From contig NZ_KE136482.1 in assembly GCF_000407185.1 (NCBI RefSeq), positions 310,001 through 374,000 on the forward strand: DNA of 64,000 nt, read 5' to 3'. The notes beneath the pieces are model-generated. The model worked only from the letters and a program-made list of their open reading frames with translations. It searched no databases and had not been told where the DNA came from. The stretch is from Enterococcus malodoratus ATCC 43197 (lineage in GTDB: Bacteria; Bacillota; Bacilli; Lactobacillales; Enterococcaceae). This document shows, one piece after another, positions 16,441 to 25,882 of the stretch (within the stretch, counting starts at the first letter, position 1; every line of letters starts with the position of its first letter). Made by a program: the position numbers and the translations under genes.

Positions 16441-17173
16441 ACTAATTCAGGCTGAATTATTGAAGGGAAGGCGCAGTTTTGGCAGAAAAGGTCTGGTTAT
16501 CTTTCCACTGTTAGTCAGCGGAATGGCAATTTTTTTAATGGGCGGGCAGTTCACTCAAATTGGTGCCTATAATTGGTGGTACATGCTGCTGTTACCAATG
16601 GTAGCAGCGCTGATTTGTATCAATCTGATTGATTCAGATAAGCAACTGTCCTTTTTCAATGTCAACGTAGTGCCGATTTCCGCTGCAAAAATCTGGCGAG
16701 GGAAGATTTGGACGGGCATTCTGTATTTACTATTTGGCAATGGATTAGTTTTTGGGCTTACAACGATTTCGGGCATTTTTTTTACGGCGCAATATCCTAT
16801 CTGGCGAGGGCTTTTAGCAGGATTGGTTTTAACGCTTTCTTGGGCATGGCAGATCCCTTTTGGTCTGTTTGTGGCTGCTCGGTTTAACTCGATCGTGACC
16901 TTTATCAGTTTCTTGTTTCTAAATATTGTTTGTTCGATTCAAACCGTTGCGGGCGGAAATCTTTGGTATTTGCCGTTTGCAATTGCACCGCGTGTAATGA
17001 CTCCGATTCTTGGGATCAATCCGAATGGTGTCCCTTTGGAAGTAGGAAGTCCCTTGCATGACACCAGCGTGATTGTTCCGGGATTAATTATCACGAGTAT
17101 CTTATTCATTGTTGGTTATTTGTTGACAACGAGGTGGTTTGCTAAGGGGAGGTATTCCCATGAGAGGGCTTAA
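16433..17173 (+). CDS. lantibiotic-immunity ABC permease (LanE/MutE-like)
   Basis: 246 aa with six membrane segments. QAELLKGRRSFGRK at the N-terminus and the WWYMLLLPMVAALICINL segment fit the MutE/EpiE subgroup of ABC-2 permeases. It overlaps the ATPase before it and the second permease after it, so the three are translationally linked into one complex. Confidence 0.88.
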   Translation: MGRLIQAELLKGRRSFGRKGLVIFPLLVSGMAIFLMGGQFTQIGAYNWWYMLLLPMVAALICINLIDSDKQLSFFNVNVVPISAAKIWRGKIWTGILYLLFGNGLVFGLTTISGIFFTAQYPIWRGLLAGLVLTLSWAWQIPFGLFVAARFNSIVTFISFLFLNIVCSIQTVAGGNLWYLPFAIAPRVMTPILGINPNGVPLEVGSPLHDTSVIVPGLIITSILFIVGYLLTTRWFAKGRYSHERA

Positions 17174-17912
17174 ACAGGACATACAGGCAGATTTATTTAA
17201 ACTAAGAAAAACAGCATTTTTCTGGCTACACCTAGTCGTTCCATTCTTGGGTATTATTATTTTCTTTGGTTATCAAAAATTGACGAATTATCCAGCGGAC
17301 GCGTTAACGATAAATTACTTTCAGCTTCTTGCGCTGATCTACCCGATACTTGCAGCATGGATGACGACTATTCTAGTTGATCAGGAAATCGAAGCAGGCG
17401 GCGGCTTTTTTCTCCTCAATGCGTCTTCTAAAGCGCGTGTGCTGTTCTCAAAAATAATCTTACTGTTAACGCCGGGCGTATTTTCTTGTTTGTTTATCGG
17501 GCTGGGCTATCATTTGGTTCTTTCGCAAATCAGCTCGGACTATTCACTGCCGCTTTCTTTGATTTTTATCTTAACAATAGTGATCTGGGGCAGCGCGCTC
17601 TTTCTCTATTTTTTTCATTTGTGGTTAGGATTTTGCTTTGGCCGAAATGTAAATTTTGCGCTTGCAGCAGTCGAGTTTTTACTTGCCGCTTTGCTGCTGA
17701 CGGGATTAGGTGAAACGATCTGGTTCTTTTTCCCATGTGCATGGGGGATTCGATTGGTTCCTTTAGTTACGACTTATTTTAGCGGAAACACTCTTGAAGC
17801 TTTGCCAAAAATCGAAATGGGGTTAGGCAGTATAATCAGCTTAACAGGAATTATGCTGATTTTTCTCTTTGTTTGGTTCAGCAAATGGGAAGGACGAGGT
17901 AATGAAGCGTAA
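17160..17912 (+). CDS. lantibiotic-immunity ABC permease (LanG/MutG-like)
   Basis: 250 aa with six membrane segments and an N-terminal KQDIQADLFKLRKTAFFWLH tract typical of MutG/SpaG-type permeases. ATG 17160 sits behind AGGGGAGG; an upstream in-frame ATG at 17139 has no site. It overlaps the LanE-like gene by 14 nt. No lantibiotic precursor or modification gene is nearby, so this looks like stand-alone resistance. Confidence 0.88.
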   Translation: MRGLKQDIQADLFKLRKTAFFWLHLVVPFLGIIIFFGYQKLTNYPADALTINYFQLLALIYPILAAWMTTILVDQEIEAGGGFFLLNASSKARVLFSKIILLLTPGVFSCLFIGLGYHLVLSQISSDYSLPLSLIFILTIVIWGSALFLYFFHLWLGFCFGRNVNFALAAVEFLLAALLLTGLGETIWFFFPCAWGIRLVPLVTTYFSGNTLEALPKIEMGLGSIISLTGIMLIFLFVWFSKWEGRGNEA

Positions 17913-17966
17913 TGCGCTTGTGGCAGAGCTTTTTTAAACGTATGATGGAAGGAGTGGGGTGAGAAG

Positions 17967-18629
17967 ATGGCAACAATTTTCGCAATTGATGATGATGAAA
18001 AAATTTTGACTTTTATCAAAACCGCTTTGACGCGTGAAGGGCATCAAGTGGAAACATTTACGAGCACGGCAGCAGTCACTTCGGAGAAAACCAAGTTTGC
18101 TGATTTATTATTATTGGATGTCATGATGCCGGGTGAGGATGGCTTTGAGTATTGTCAAAGAATCCGCAATGAAGTTGATTGTCCGATTCTTTTCGTAACA
18201 GCTAAAACGAATGAGAGCGAAATGATTCACGGCCTGGGCATTGGCGGCGATGATTATATTCGGAAACCCTTTTCTGTTTCAGAGTTACGTGCTCGTGTTT
18301 CGGCTCATTTACGAAGGGAAACGCGCGGGCATACAAATAGTTTGCGAGTGGGAAATTTTTCTTTAGATTTTGCGGGTAAGAAAATCTTTTATGGTTCAGA
18401 GGAAATTTCTTTTACAAAATCAGAATACTTGATTTGTGTTCATTTGCTGAAATCTGCGGGACAGGTTTTTTCCAAGACGCAGTTATACGAGGCGGTCTTC
18501 GGGTATGAGGGAGAGTCAGATGAAAGTGTGATCGTTGAGCATATTAAAAATATTCGGGCAAAATTGAAAGTCTACGATGAAGATCCAATTGAGACAGTCT
18601 GGGGGATTGGGTACCGATGGCGAAAATAA
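17967..18629 (+). CDS. response regulator, OmpR family
   Basis: 220 aa. The receiver has acidic DDD at 8-10, the phosphoacceptor D51 in LLLLDVMMPGEDG and the conserved Lys in RKPFS. The C-terminal winged helix ends in VWGIGYRW. It overlaps the kinase gene by 13 nt. Like CprR, SpaR and NsrR-type regulators it probably controls the adjacent LanFEG operon. Confidence 0.93.
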   Translation: MATIFAIDDDEKILTFIKTALTREGHQVETFTSTAAVTSEKTKFADLLLLDVMMPGEDGFEYCQRIRNEVDCPILFVTAKTNESEMIHGLGIGGDDYIRKPFSVSELRARVSAHLRRETRGHTNSLRVGNFSLDFAGKKIFYGSEEISFTKSEYLICVHLLKSAGQVFSKTQLYEAVFGYEGESDESVIVEHIKNIRAKLKVYDEDPIETVWGIGYRWRK

Positions 18630-19972
18630 AAACGATCGGGTTAACGAGGTATGTGACCAACGTTTTATTATTGGCTTTTTCAGGAATCGTTGCGATCTTA
18701 TTAGTCGCATTAGTCTCTTTTCAATTGTTGATTTCATCAGGAAAAATCGCGCCAGCCAATGCTGGTGAAACGGAAGCGCGAGCAGAAGTGGTCAAACTAA
18801 AAGAGAGTCAGTCATTTCCGAGTAAATTGACACCTAAGTTTTATGACTATATCCATTTTGCAGAAAATGGAACGGTCAAGTCTGCTTCAGTATCCGGAGA
18901 TGCGTTAAAAAAGACGATTAAGGATTATAAGGATAGAAACGAGTCTTATTCGACGGCAGCATATGTCACGTTTTCTGACGGAACCTATGCGCTGGTTTTC
19001 TGGCAATACAAAGCTCAATTTACAAATGACGCATTAAGGAAGCTTTTCCCCAATTTCGAGATTCTTTTCTTTATTGGAATAACGATTGTGCTGCTGCTTT
19101 TTTTCAGTTTATTTGTTCGAAGGACGAGTAAACAATTGAAAGCAAAACTGATCTTAGTCGAAAAGGCTAGTCAACAAATTGCGCAAAGAGAGCTTGATTC
19201 CGATATTAAGACTGAAACGGGAATTGTAGAATTTGATCATGTGCTGCAATCGATTGATGACATGCGAGGGGCATTAAAAGAATCACTGATGCAGCAGTGG
19301 GAAACACAGCAGCAACGTAAACAGGAGATCGCGGCTTTAACGCATGATATTAATACACCATTGACGGTCATCAACGGGAATGCGGAGCTTTTATTGGAAG
19401 ATCAGCTGGGAAATGAACAACGACAATTAATTGAAAACATTCATGATTCCGGAATAAAAACAAAACAATACATTGAACTGCTGCAGCAAATTTCAAATTT
19501 TGACGTGATTCAAGAAGAAAAAATCGTGGTTTCACTTGAAAGTATTATGGAAGAGTTGACCAAGACATTGTCACCGTTAGCGAAACAGAAAAAGATCACT
19601 CTGACTGTTCGCAATGAAAGTGCAGTAAAAACAATTTTGGCGGCGCCAGTCATGTTGATGCGCGCTTTGGTGAACATCGGTGAAAATGCGATTCGCTTTA
19701 CAGACTCAGGCGATGTGACGATCAAAGTCCAACAAGCCGAGCAAAAAATAGTGTTTATAGTTGAAGACAATGGTCCCGGTTTTTCTGGAGAGGCCATCCT
19801 GCATGCAAAAGAAATGTTTTGGCAGCAGGATCAAAGTCGCACCTCTGACCATAATTATGGGATCGGTTTGTCGATCGTTGATCGAGTAGCAAAATTCCAT
19901 AATGGACAATTGAAGTTGGAAAATACGCATGTTGGCGGAAAGGTAACGCTCATTCTGCCAGTTGATAAGTAA
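18617..19972 (+). CDS. sensor histidine kinase next to LanFEG
   Basis: 451 aa. Two membrane segments (about 14-40 and 148-167) frame an extracellular sensor of about 105 residues, followed by a HAMP-like linker. The H-box is ALTHDINTPLTVINGN with H243; the N-box is NIGENAIRFTDSG, the G-boxes VEDNGPGFSG and GIGLSIVDR. The domain order resembles CprK/SpaK-type peptide sensors. It likely senses lantibiotics or another antimicrobial peptide; the ligand is inferred only from context. Confidence 0.92.
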   Translation: MAKIKTIGLTRYVTNVLLLAFSGIVAILLVALVSFQLLISSGKIAPANAGETEARAEVVKLKESQSFPSKLTPKFYDYIHFAENGTVKSASVSGDALKKTIKDYKDRNESYSTAAYVTFSDGTYALVFWQYKAQFTNDALRKLFPNFEILFFIGITIVLLLFFSLFVRRTSKQLKAKLILVEKASQQIAQRELDSDIKTETGIVEFDHVLQSIDDMRGALKESLMQQWETQQQRKQEIAALTHDINTPLTVINGNAELLLEDQLGNEQRQLIENIHDSGIKTKQYIELLQQISNFDVIQEEKIVVSLESIMEELTKTLSPLAKQKKITLTVRNESAVKTILAAPVMLMRALVNIGENAIRFTDSGDVTIKVQQAEQKIVFIVEDNGPGFSGEAILHAKEMFWQQDQSRTSDHNYGIGLSIVDRVAKFHNGQLKLENTHVGGKVTLILPVDK

Positions 19973-19976
19973 AAGA

Positions 19977-20007
19977 AAAGAAGCCTATTTTTTGAATAGG
20001 CTTCTTT
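19977..20007. terminator. bidirectional terminator
   Basis: AAAGAAGCCTATT and AATAGGCTTCTTT form a perfect 13-bp stem between the kinase gene and the convergent GntR gene. Confidence 0.9.
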
Positions 20008-20018
20008 GTCGTTCAAAT

Positions 20019-20738
20019 TTAATTTCCCTTCATATCTAAATAAGAATAATCACGAACGTCAAAACGATTGCGGCTGCGAGAATACTCGATCGGATCACCG
20101 TTTTGCTGATAGGCGATTTGGCGGATCTCCAGAACAGGATCATCTACCGCACAATCAAGGTAGGTTTGATCATATTCAGAGCTCTTGTCTGCTCGAATCG
20201 TTCGATAGGCACCAGTGATTTTTATGCCAAGTTCTTTTTTGATGTACTGGTAGATCGAAGATTCAATAATTTCTTTTTTTAGGTTTGGCACCGCTTGGAT
20301 CGGCATATACGTATGCTCCAAGATAAAGGGCTTATCGTCTAAAATTCGCAAACGAATGATTTTATAAACAGGTTCTTCCTCCGAAATGTGCAATTTTTCT
20401 TGGATCGCTGCATCAGGAAACTCGACATTGAACTCAATGACTTTGCTTTCTAATTTCCGATTTGCTTTTTCCATCTCAGTGCTTAATCCTTCATAATAAG
20501 AAAGGACAGAGGTATCCTTTGTCAAAAACGGATGGTTCAAAATAGTGGTTCCAACGCCTTTTTTTGACGCTAATAACCCTTCTAACGTTAAAATTTCTAA
20601 CGCTTTTTGAACGGTCATGCGACTAACTGAGAATTCTTTGACCAACTCGATTTGTTTTGGCAGCAAAGACCCCGCGGGATAAGTATCATTTTTTATTCGA
20701 TTCCGTAATGTATTTGCGATTTCTTCGTATTTTGGCAA
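20019..20738 (-). CDS. GntR/HutC family regulator of the beta-glucoside genes
   Basis: 239 aa. The winged helix is at 1-70 (KYEEIANTLRNRI, VSRMTVQKALEIL) and the C-terminal UTRA effector domain follows, so it belongs to the HutC/YvoA group that binds phosphosugars. TTG 20738 was chosen because GAGGTGAT ends 5 nt before it; the GTG at 20747 lies inside this site. It precedes a cellobiose-type EIIC on the same strand, and similar TGTCTA sites lie upstream of both genes. Confidence 0.9.
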   Translation of the reverse strand: MPKYEEIANTLRNRIKNDTYPAGSLLPKQIELVKEFSVSRMTVQKALEILTLEGLLASKKGVGTTILNHPFLTKDTSVLSYYEGLSTEMEKANRKLESKVIEFNVEFPDAAIQEKLHISEEEPVYKIIRLRILDDKPFILEHTYMPIQAVPNLKKEIIESSIYQYIKKELGIKITGAYRTIRADKSSEYDQTYLDCAVDDPVLEIRQIAYQQNGDPIEYSRSRNRFDVRDYSYLDMKGN

Positions 20739-20774
20739 CGTCATCACCTCAATATGATTATACCTAAGTTCATA

Positions 20775-20784
20775 TGTCTATACA
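20775..20784. promoter_or_regulatory. candidate GntR/HutC operator
   Basis: TGTCTATACA fits the GT-N4-AC pattern of HutC-type operators. It shares TATGTCTA with the site at 22174. Confidence 0.5.
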
Positions 20785-20839
20785 ATGACTAAAAAAGTTA
20801 AGACAAACTTTTTAGGCTTGTCTTAACTACTTATGGAAA

Positions 20840-22111
20840 CTATTCGATATCGTAGGATTGTTGGCGATCAAGGATACGCAAGAATGGGTACCAGATAAAG
20901 CCAACGATGATGAAGTCAAGAACTTGTAAGGCTCCGCCTAACCAAGAATTGGTTGCCAAGATTCCGCTGGCAACAATCGGCACGGTCCATGGAACAGAGA
21001 CGCCGGTTGGCGGGGGAACAATCCCTGCAGCCATGACTAAATAATTAAGTGTTGTAACAACCAAAGGTGCTAATACCCAAGGAATCAAGATCGTCGCATT
21101 TAAAACAATCGGCAGACCGAAAATTGCAGGTTCATTCACATTAAAAATACCAGGGGCCAGAGCTAAACGACCGACATCTCGGTATTGCTTTTTCTTCAAT
21201 ACGAAGGCCATTAATAGTACAACGGCTAGAGTCATACCGGAACCGCCTAAACCAACCGTGAAGGTTTCCATGAAGGGTTTTGTAATAATATGCGGTAGAG
21301 GATTGCCTGCCTTATAGGCTTCCAAGTTGTCTAACATTAACGTGTTCCAAATCGGGTCCATCACAGAATTGACAATGATTTGCCCGTGAAGACCAAAGAA
21401 CCATAAAAACTGAACTAGGAAAAGTGCTAACAAAGTCGCTGGCAGGCTGCTGCCTAAACCAGTCAATGGTTTTTGAATGACTTCATAGATAACATCGTGC
21501 AGATTCGCATGGAATACGCCGGTCATAATTGCATTAACGATCAGGAATACAGTCAAAGTCACGACTGCGGGGATTAAAGCGGCGAAAGATTTTGTGACAG
21601 CAGGGGGAACACCGTCAGGCATCTTGATCTGCCAGCCTCTTTTGGTAACACGGCAATAGATTTCAGCAGCTAAAAATGCGGCCAGCATACCGATAAACAT
21701 TCCCTTTGCCCCTAAACGATCCAACGTCAAGATACCGCTGATCTGTTCACCATTTTCTAATGTCATGACGAAGGGAGTCAAAATTAGAAAACTGGCAAAC
21801 GAAACCGCACCGCCAAAAATTCCTTCTACTTCATATGATTCAGATAAATAATAGCCGATCCCGAATGTGACAAAGACGGACATGATGCTCATTGTGGCAT
21901 TTTGTCCATTACCAAAAAGCTCAGACAACGTTCCTTTAGTCGCATCATTAAAGAAAGGTAGATTATTAACAACGACAACAATTGACCCAAACATGGTCAG
22001 CGGGAATGACAGCATAAATGCATCTCTTAGGACAGTCAAGTATCGATTTTGCCCTAACTTGTTCGCTAGGGGCATGATTTTTTCCGCCAGTTTATCCATA
22101 AACCCATTCAT
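20840..22111 (-). CDS. celB: PTS EIIC, cellobiose/lactose family
   Basis: 423 aa with about ten membrane segments. The QNRYLTVLRDAFMLSFPLTMFGSI start and the GIFNVNEPAIFGLPIVLN tract are hallmarks of CelB-type EIIC permeases for beta-diglucosides. ATG 22111 has an AGAGGTG site; upstream in-frame starts overlap the cre box. EIIA and EIIB partners are not in the window and must be encoded elsewhere. Divergent from a GH1 6-phospho-beta-glucosidase that would split the imported phosphodisaccharide. Confidence 0.93.
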   Translation of the reverse strand: MNGFMDKLAEKIMPLANKLGQNRYLTVLRDAFMLSFPLTMFGSIVVVVNNLPFFNDATKGTLSELFGNGQNATMSIMSVFVTFGIGYYLSESYEVEGIFGGAVSFASFLILTPFVMTLENGEQISGILTLDRLGAKGMFIGMLAAFLAAEIYCRVTKRGWQIKMPDGVPPAVTKSFAALIPAVVTLTVFLIVNAIMTGVFHANLHDVIYEVIQKPLTGLGSSLPATLLALFLVQFLWFFGLHGQIIVNSVMDPIWNTLMLDNLEAYKAGNPLPHIITKPFMETFTVGLGGSGMTLAVVLLMAFVLKKKQYRDVGRLALAPGIFNVNEPAIFGLPIVLNATILIPWVLAPLVVTTLNYLVMAAGIVPPPTGVSVPWTVPIVASGILATNSWLGGALQVLDFIIVGFIWYPFLRILDRQQSYDIE

Positions 22112-22133
22112 TTTCTTCACCTCTATATTTTTT

Positions 22134-22147
22134 TGTAATCGATTACA
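22134..22147. promoter_or_regulatory. cre box (CcpA site)
   Basis: TGTAATCGATTACA is a perfect palindrome that fits the consensus TGWAANCGNTNWCA at every position. It lies just below the EIIC promoter and before its ribosome site, so CcpA should repress EIIC when glucose is present. Confidence 0.85.
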
Positions 22148-22173
22148 GCTATAATTTATCATGATTATTTAAG

Positions 22174-22187
22174 TATGTCTAGTCATA
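22174..22187. promoter_or_regulatory. candidate GntR operator between EIIC and glucosidase
   Basis: TATGTCTAGTCATA is a near-palindrome sharing TATGTCTA with the site before the GntR gene. It overlaps the EIIC -35 region (TAGACA on the minus strand). Confidence 0.5.
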
Positions 22188-22318
22188 TATTTAATTATGA
22201 TTGATTTTTATTTAGAAATTGTTTATCATGATGATGAAAGATAGGATGCTCATTCGAAAAGATTCATTGAGTGAGATCCATGATAAGTATTAAAAAGAAG
22301 AATTTGGAGGAGAAGAAG

Positions 22319-23713
22319 ATGAAGTATACATTTCCAAAAGAGTTTTGGTGGGGTTCTTCCGCCAGCGGCCCGCAAACAGAAGGCAGAGTTGAAGGAGATG
22401 GCAAAGGAGAGAATATTTGGGACTACTGGTTTGAGTTGGAGCCAGAAAAGTTTTTCAATCAGGTAGGTCCTAATAAAACATCTCGTGTCTATGAAAAATT
22501 TCGCGAAGACATTCAGTTGATGAAGCAGATTGGTCATAACTCTTTTCGTACATCAATTCAATGGAGTCGTTTGATACCAGAAGGAACGGGAGCGGTGAAT
22601 CAAGCAGCAGTCGATTTTTATAATCAGTATATTGATGAATTAATCGCGAATGATATCGAACCATTTCTAAACTTATATCATTTTGATATGCCGTTGCCGC
22701 TGCAAGAAAAAGGCGGTTGGACCAATCGCGAAACAGTTGATGCATATGTTGCTTACGCAAAAACTTGTTTTGAGTTGTTTGGTGATCGAGTGAAAAAATG
22801 GTTCACTCATAATGAGCCGATCGTTCCAGTGGAGGGTGGTTACCTTTATCAATTTCATTATCCAAAGCATGTCATTATGGAAGAAGCGGTGATGGTGGGG
22901 TATCATGAAAATCTTGCTAGTGCAAAAGCGATTAAAGCCTATCGTGAACTGGGTCTTGATGGAGAGATTGGGATCATTTTGAATCTAACGCCTAGCTACC
23001 CTAGAGACGAGAACAATCCTGACGATGTCAAAGCTGCAGAAATAGCTGACGTCTTTTTCAATCGTTCGTTTCTTGACCCAGCAGTGAAGGGCGAGTTTCC
23101 CGTAGAATTAGTAGCTGTAGTGAAAGAGTTAGACATTGCACCGGAAGTTCAAGCGGGAGATTTGGAGATCATAAAAAACAATACGGTTGATTTGCTGGGA
23201 ATTAATTATTATCAACCGCGACGGATCAAAGCAAAGGAAACGCCGATCGATCCAAGCCATGGTCCGATGCCGGATGATTATTTTGATTATTATGATCTGC
23301 CTGGAAAGAAAATCAATCCTTATCGGGGATGGGAGATCTACGAAAAAGGGATTTATGATATCTTAACGAATACACGGGAAAATTATGGAAATATCCGCTG
23401 CTTCATTTCGGAAAATGGGATGGGGGTTGAAGGCGAAGAACGCTACATCAATCAAGATGGACAGATCGAAGACGATTACCGGATTGAATTTGTTTCAGAT
23501 CACCTGAAATACGTTCATCAAGCGATTCAAGAAGGAACCAATTGTCTCGGTTACCATATGTGGACTTGCATGGATAATTGGTCATGGACCAATGCCTACA
23601 AGAATCGCTATGGCTTTATTTCGGTCGATATCACTAATGAAGGCAAACGAACGATCAAGAAATCTGGTCACTGGTTCAAAACAGTGGCGGACAATCATGG
23701 TTTTACAGAATAA
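22319..23713 (+). CDS. 6-phospho-beta-glucosidase, GH1
   Basis: 464 aa, glycoside hydrolase family 1. It begins with FPKEFWWGSSASGPQTEG; the acid/base Glu is in THNEP and the nucleophile Glu in FISENGMGV. It hydrolyses phosphorylated beta-glucosides such as cellobiose-6'-phosphate in the cytoplasm. ATG 22319 follows TTTGGAGGAG; earlier in-frame ATGs have no site. Divergent from the EIIC gene and probably under the same GntR control. Confidence 0.95.
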   Translation: MKYTFPKEFWWGSSASGPQTEGRVEGDGKGENIWDYWFELEPEKFFNQVGPNKTSRVYEKFREDIQLMKQIGHNSFRTSIQWSRLIPEGTGAVNQAAVDFYNQYIDELIANDIEPFLNLYHFDMPLPLQEKGGWTNRETVDAYVAYAKTCFELFGDRVKKWFTHNEPIVPVEGGYLYQFHYPKHVIMEEAVMVGYHENLASAKAIKAYRELGLDGEIGIILNLTPSYPRDENNPDDVKAAEIADVFFNRSFLDPAVKGEFPVELVAVVKELDIAPEVQAGDLEIIKNNTVDLLGINYYQPRRIKAKETPIDPSHGPMPDDYFDYYDLPGKKINPYRGWEIYEKGIYDILTNTRENYGNIRCFISENGMGVEGEERYINQDGQIEDDYRIEFVSDHLKYVHQAIQEGTNCLGYHMWTCMDNWSWTNAYKNRYGFISVDITNEGKRTIKKSGHWFKTVADNHGFTE

Positions 23714-23717
23714 ATGA

Positions 23718-23760
23718 AAACTGACGAAAACACTGTTTAGGTGTTTTCGTCAGTTTTTTT
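23718..23760. terminator. bidirectional terminator
   Basis: AAACTGACGAAAACAC and GTGTTTTCGTCAGTTT form a perfect 16-bp stem with a T-tract, between convergent genes. Confidence 0.9.
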
Positions 23761-23762
23761 GT

Positions 23763-24434
23763 CTAAATAAAAATAATCAGAGAATTTGCTAAGTTATAGC
23801 AGGTATGCAGCAGCACAGATCCCCATAAACTGCCAGATTTTCGGTAGGTATAGGAACAGGTGAAATGCAAGGTAAGCAGCAATAGAATATGCGGAAATGT
23901 CAGTGCATTGAACTGCTGACTACTGATCCACTTAACAGGGTAATGGGCAAGAATGAATAGGATAGCGGTAACGCTGGAAGCGATATGCTCATTTCTGAAT
24001 AGACCTGTTAGACGCGTTTCGATATATCCGCGATAAATGGTTTCTTCCACAAAAGCGCTGTTCAAAAAGAGAAGTACCATGGTCAAATTTGTCGATCCTA
24101 AAATAATTTTAGTCACATTATTAAAAGAAAATGTAACGATGAAATAAAATACGAGCTGTACTCCGAGCAAAAGAATTCCCCAAAAGATACTTCTTTTAAG
24201 TCGATTTGAATGCAAGCCAATCGACGACAGTCTGTCTTTAAACGCTCTTAAAAAAATAACCAGAACAAGCAGATCCAACAAAGGAAAAACAAAATTTAAG
24301 CTATTTATCAGCGCTATGGGAAGCGAGCTCATTATTAAGAAGCCATGAAGAAAAGCGAAAAGAAAGACAATCAGAAAAAGCAGGAACGCACTGAGTCCTT
24401 GTTTTTTAGTGTAATGATCGGGTTGAGAAAGCAT
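23763..24434 (-). CDS. CPBP family intramembrane metalloprotease
   Basis: 223 aa with about seven membrane segments. The family motifs are EETIYRG, FILAHYP and LLHTCYN, giving the EExxxR, FxxxH and HxxxN residues of CAAX/Abi proteases. Enterococcal and lactobacillar relatives often act in bacteriocin self-protection or membrane-protein processing. ATG 24434 has GGAGG and lies after the promoter (-10 at 24460-24465). Monocistronic. Confidence 0.88.
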   Translation of the reverse strand: MLSQPDHYTKKQGLSAFLLFLIVFLFAFLHGFLIMSSLPIALINSLNFVFPLLDLLVLVIFLRAFKDRLSSIGLHSNRLKRSIFWGILLLGVQLVFYFIVTFSFNNVTKIILGSTNLTMVLLFLNSAFVEETIYRGYIETRLTGLFRNEHIASSVTAILFILAHYPVKWISSQQFNALTFPHILLLLTLHFTCSYTYRKSGSLWGSVLLHTCYNLANSLIIFI

Positions 24435-24611
24435 TGAAAACCTCCGCAGTTTTAATTTTAGTATAGCAGAACATAAAAGGGTTGTGAGGATGCTCACGGA
24501 TAAATGGTCAATTTAATTCAAATAGTAGGATGCTTAGTCTGTCCGAATAGGCCTATTTTACAGATAGAAATACTTTTCTTTCTATATACTGAAAATTTGC
24601 GAAACAAATTA

Positions 24612-24640
24612 ATGACCAAAGAAGCAATCTGTACTATAAT
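24612..24640 (+). promoter_or_regulatory. promoter of the deacetylase-lysA-dapF operon
   Basis: ATGACC, 17 nt, then a perfect TATAAT (24635-24640). Transcription would start near 24647, which rules out the ATG at 24641 as the gene start. Confidence 0.65.
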
Positions 24641-24712
24641 ATGAGAAACTATCAATGGATTTCTAATCTAAAAAGCATTATTCTAAGAATATTTATGGAA
24701 ATGAGTGAGACG

Positions 24713-25867
24713 ATGATCGATACGGAAGTCAAAGAATTAGAAGAATTAGTTACTACCATGCGCCGCGAATTGCACCAAATTCCTGAATTGGGATTGAAGG
24801 AAAAGCAAACGGCTGCGTATATTCGAAAAAAGTTGGCAGCCTTTGGTGTCACGGAAACGTACGAAGTCATCGAAACAGGTACGATCGCGGTCTTACGGGG
24901 AGAAAAGCCGGGAAAAACCCTCGCTTTTCGTTCAGATATTGATGCATTGCCGGTAGAGGAACAAACAGGGTATGACTTTGCCTCAAAAACTCCGGGAAAA
25001 ATGCATGCTTGCGGGCATGATGGACACATGTCAACACTTTTAGGTTTCATTGCTTATTTACACAAACATCCTGAAAAAATTCAGGGAACATTAGTATTTG
25101 TTTTTCAACCAGCGGAAGAGGGGCCAGGCGGAGCAGAATTAATCATGCAGTCGGGGATTTTACAGAAGCTGGGTGTGGAGGAAATCGTCGGATTGCATGT
25201 TTTTCCTGATTTGCCGGCGGGAAATATTTCCTGCCGCCCAGGGCCAATGATGGCCCGCAATGCGGAGGTAACGATTACGATTAAAGGTGTCAGTACTCAT
25301 GGCGCTCAACCTCAGTTAGGCGAAGATGCGATTGTAGCTGCTGGCGGTGTAATTTCTGGTTTAAATAGCATTTTAGCAAGAAATATCGGACCGTTAGACA
25401 ATGTTGTTTTGACATTTGGTACCATTCATGGCGGCGAAGCGATGAATATTGTGGCGAAAGAAGTCGTTTTGCATGGCACTATGCGAGCTTTTGATGATCA
25501 GGTCTACGATGAAGTCGTTCGTCGAGTGAACTTATTAGCGGGTGAAATCGCAAAGGGATACGGTTGTGAAGCAGTGGTTGATTTCAATCACATGTATCGA
25601 GTGGTAGACAATGATCCGAAAATGGTGGAGACACTGGAAAAAGTTGCGGCAGATTATTATGTAGAGACACCGCCGTATTTGATCGCGGAAGATTTCTCGA
25701 TGTATCAGCAAGAGATTCCGGGGATGTTTTTCTTTTTAGGCATTCGGGATGAAGCTAAGGGCTACACGTATCCGCTGCATAGCGGAAAAATGAAATTTGA
25801 TGAAGTGAATCTGCTTTTAGGGATTCAGACGTATGTAAATTTGATTGCTGGATTGAACGAAGATTAA
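24713..25867 (+). CDS. N-acetyldiaminopimelate deacetylase (M20 amidohydrolase)
   Basis: 384 aa M20-type metallopeptidase. It shows RRELHQIPELG, the metal-binding HACGHDGH, the catalytic FQPAEEG and late LHSGKMKFDE. Many M20 proteins are aminoacylases, but position directly before lysA and dapF and the presence of dapH make N-acetyl-LL-DAP the likely substrate. ATG 24713 was chosen by length and promoter position; ATG 24701 is an alternative. The ribosome site is weak for both. Confidence 0.88.
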   Translation: MIDTEVKELEELVTTMRRELHQIPELGLKEKQTAAYIRKKLAAFGVTETYEVIETGTIAVLRGEKPGKTLAFRSDIDALPVEEQTGYDFASKTPGKMHACGHDGHMSTLLGFIAYLHKHPEKIQGTLVFVFQPAEEGPGGAELIMQSGILQKLGVEEIVGLHVFPDLPAGNISCRPGPMMARNAEVTITIKGVSTHGAQPQLGEDAIVAAGGVISGLNSILARNIGPLDNVVLTFGTIHGGEAMNIVAKEVVLHGTMRAFDDQVYDEVVRRVNLLAGEIAKGYGCEAVVDFNHMYRVVDNDPKMVETLEKVAADYYVETPPYLIAEDFSMYQQEIPGMFFFLGIRDEAKGYTYPLHSGKMKFDEVNLLLGIQTYVNLIAGLNED

Positions 25868-25882
25868 TTGAGGGGGCTTATA

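Noticed and set aside
20006-20218. Plus-strand frame overlapping the GntR gene
   Set aside because: It begins within the bidirectional terminator, has no ribosome site and runs antisense to a full GntR gene.
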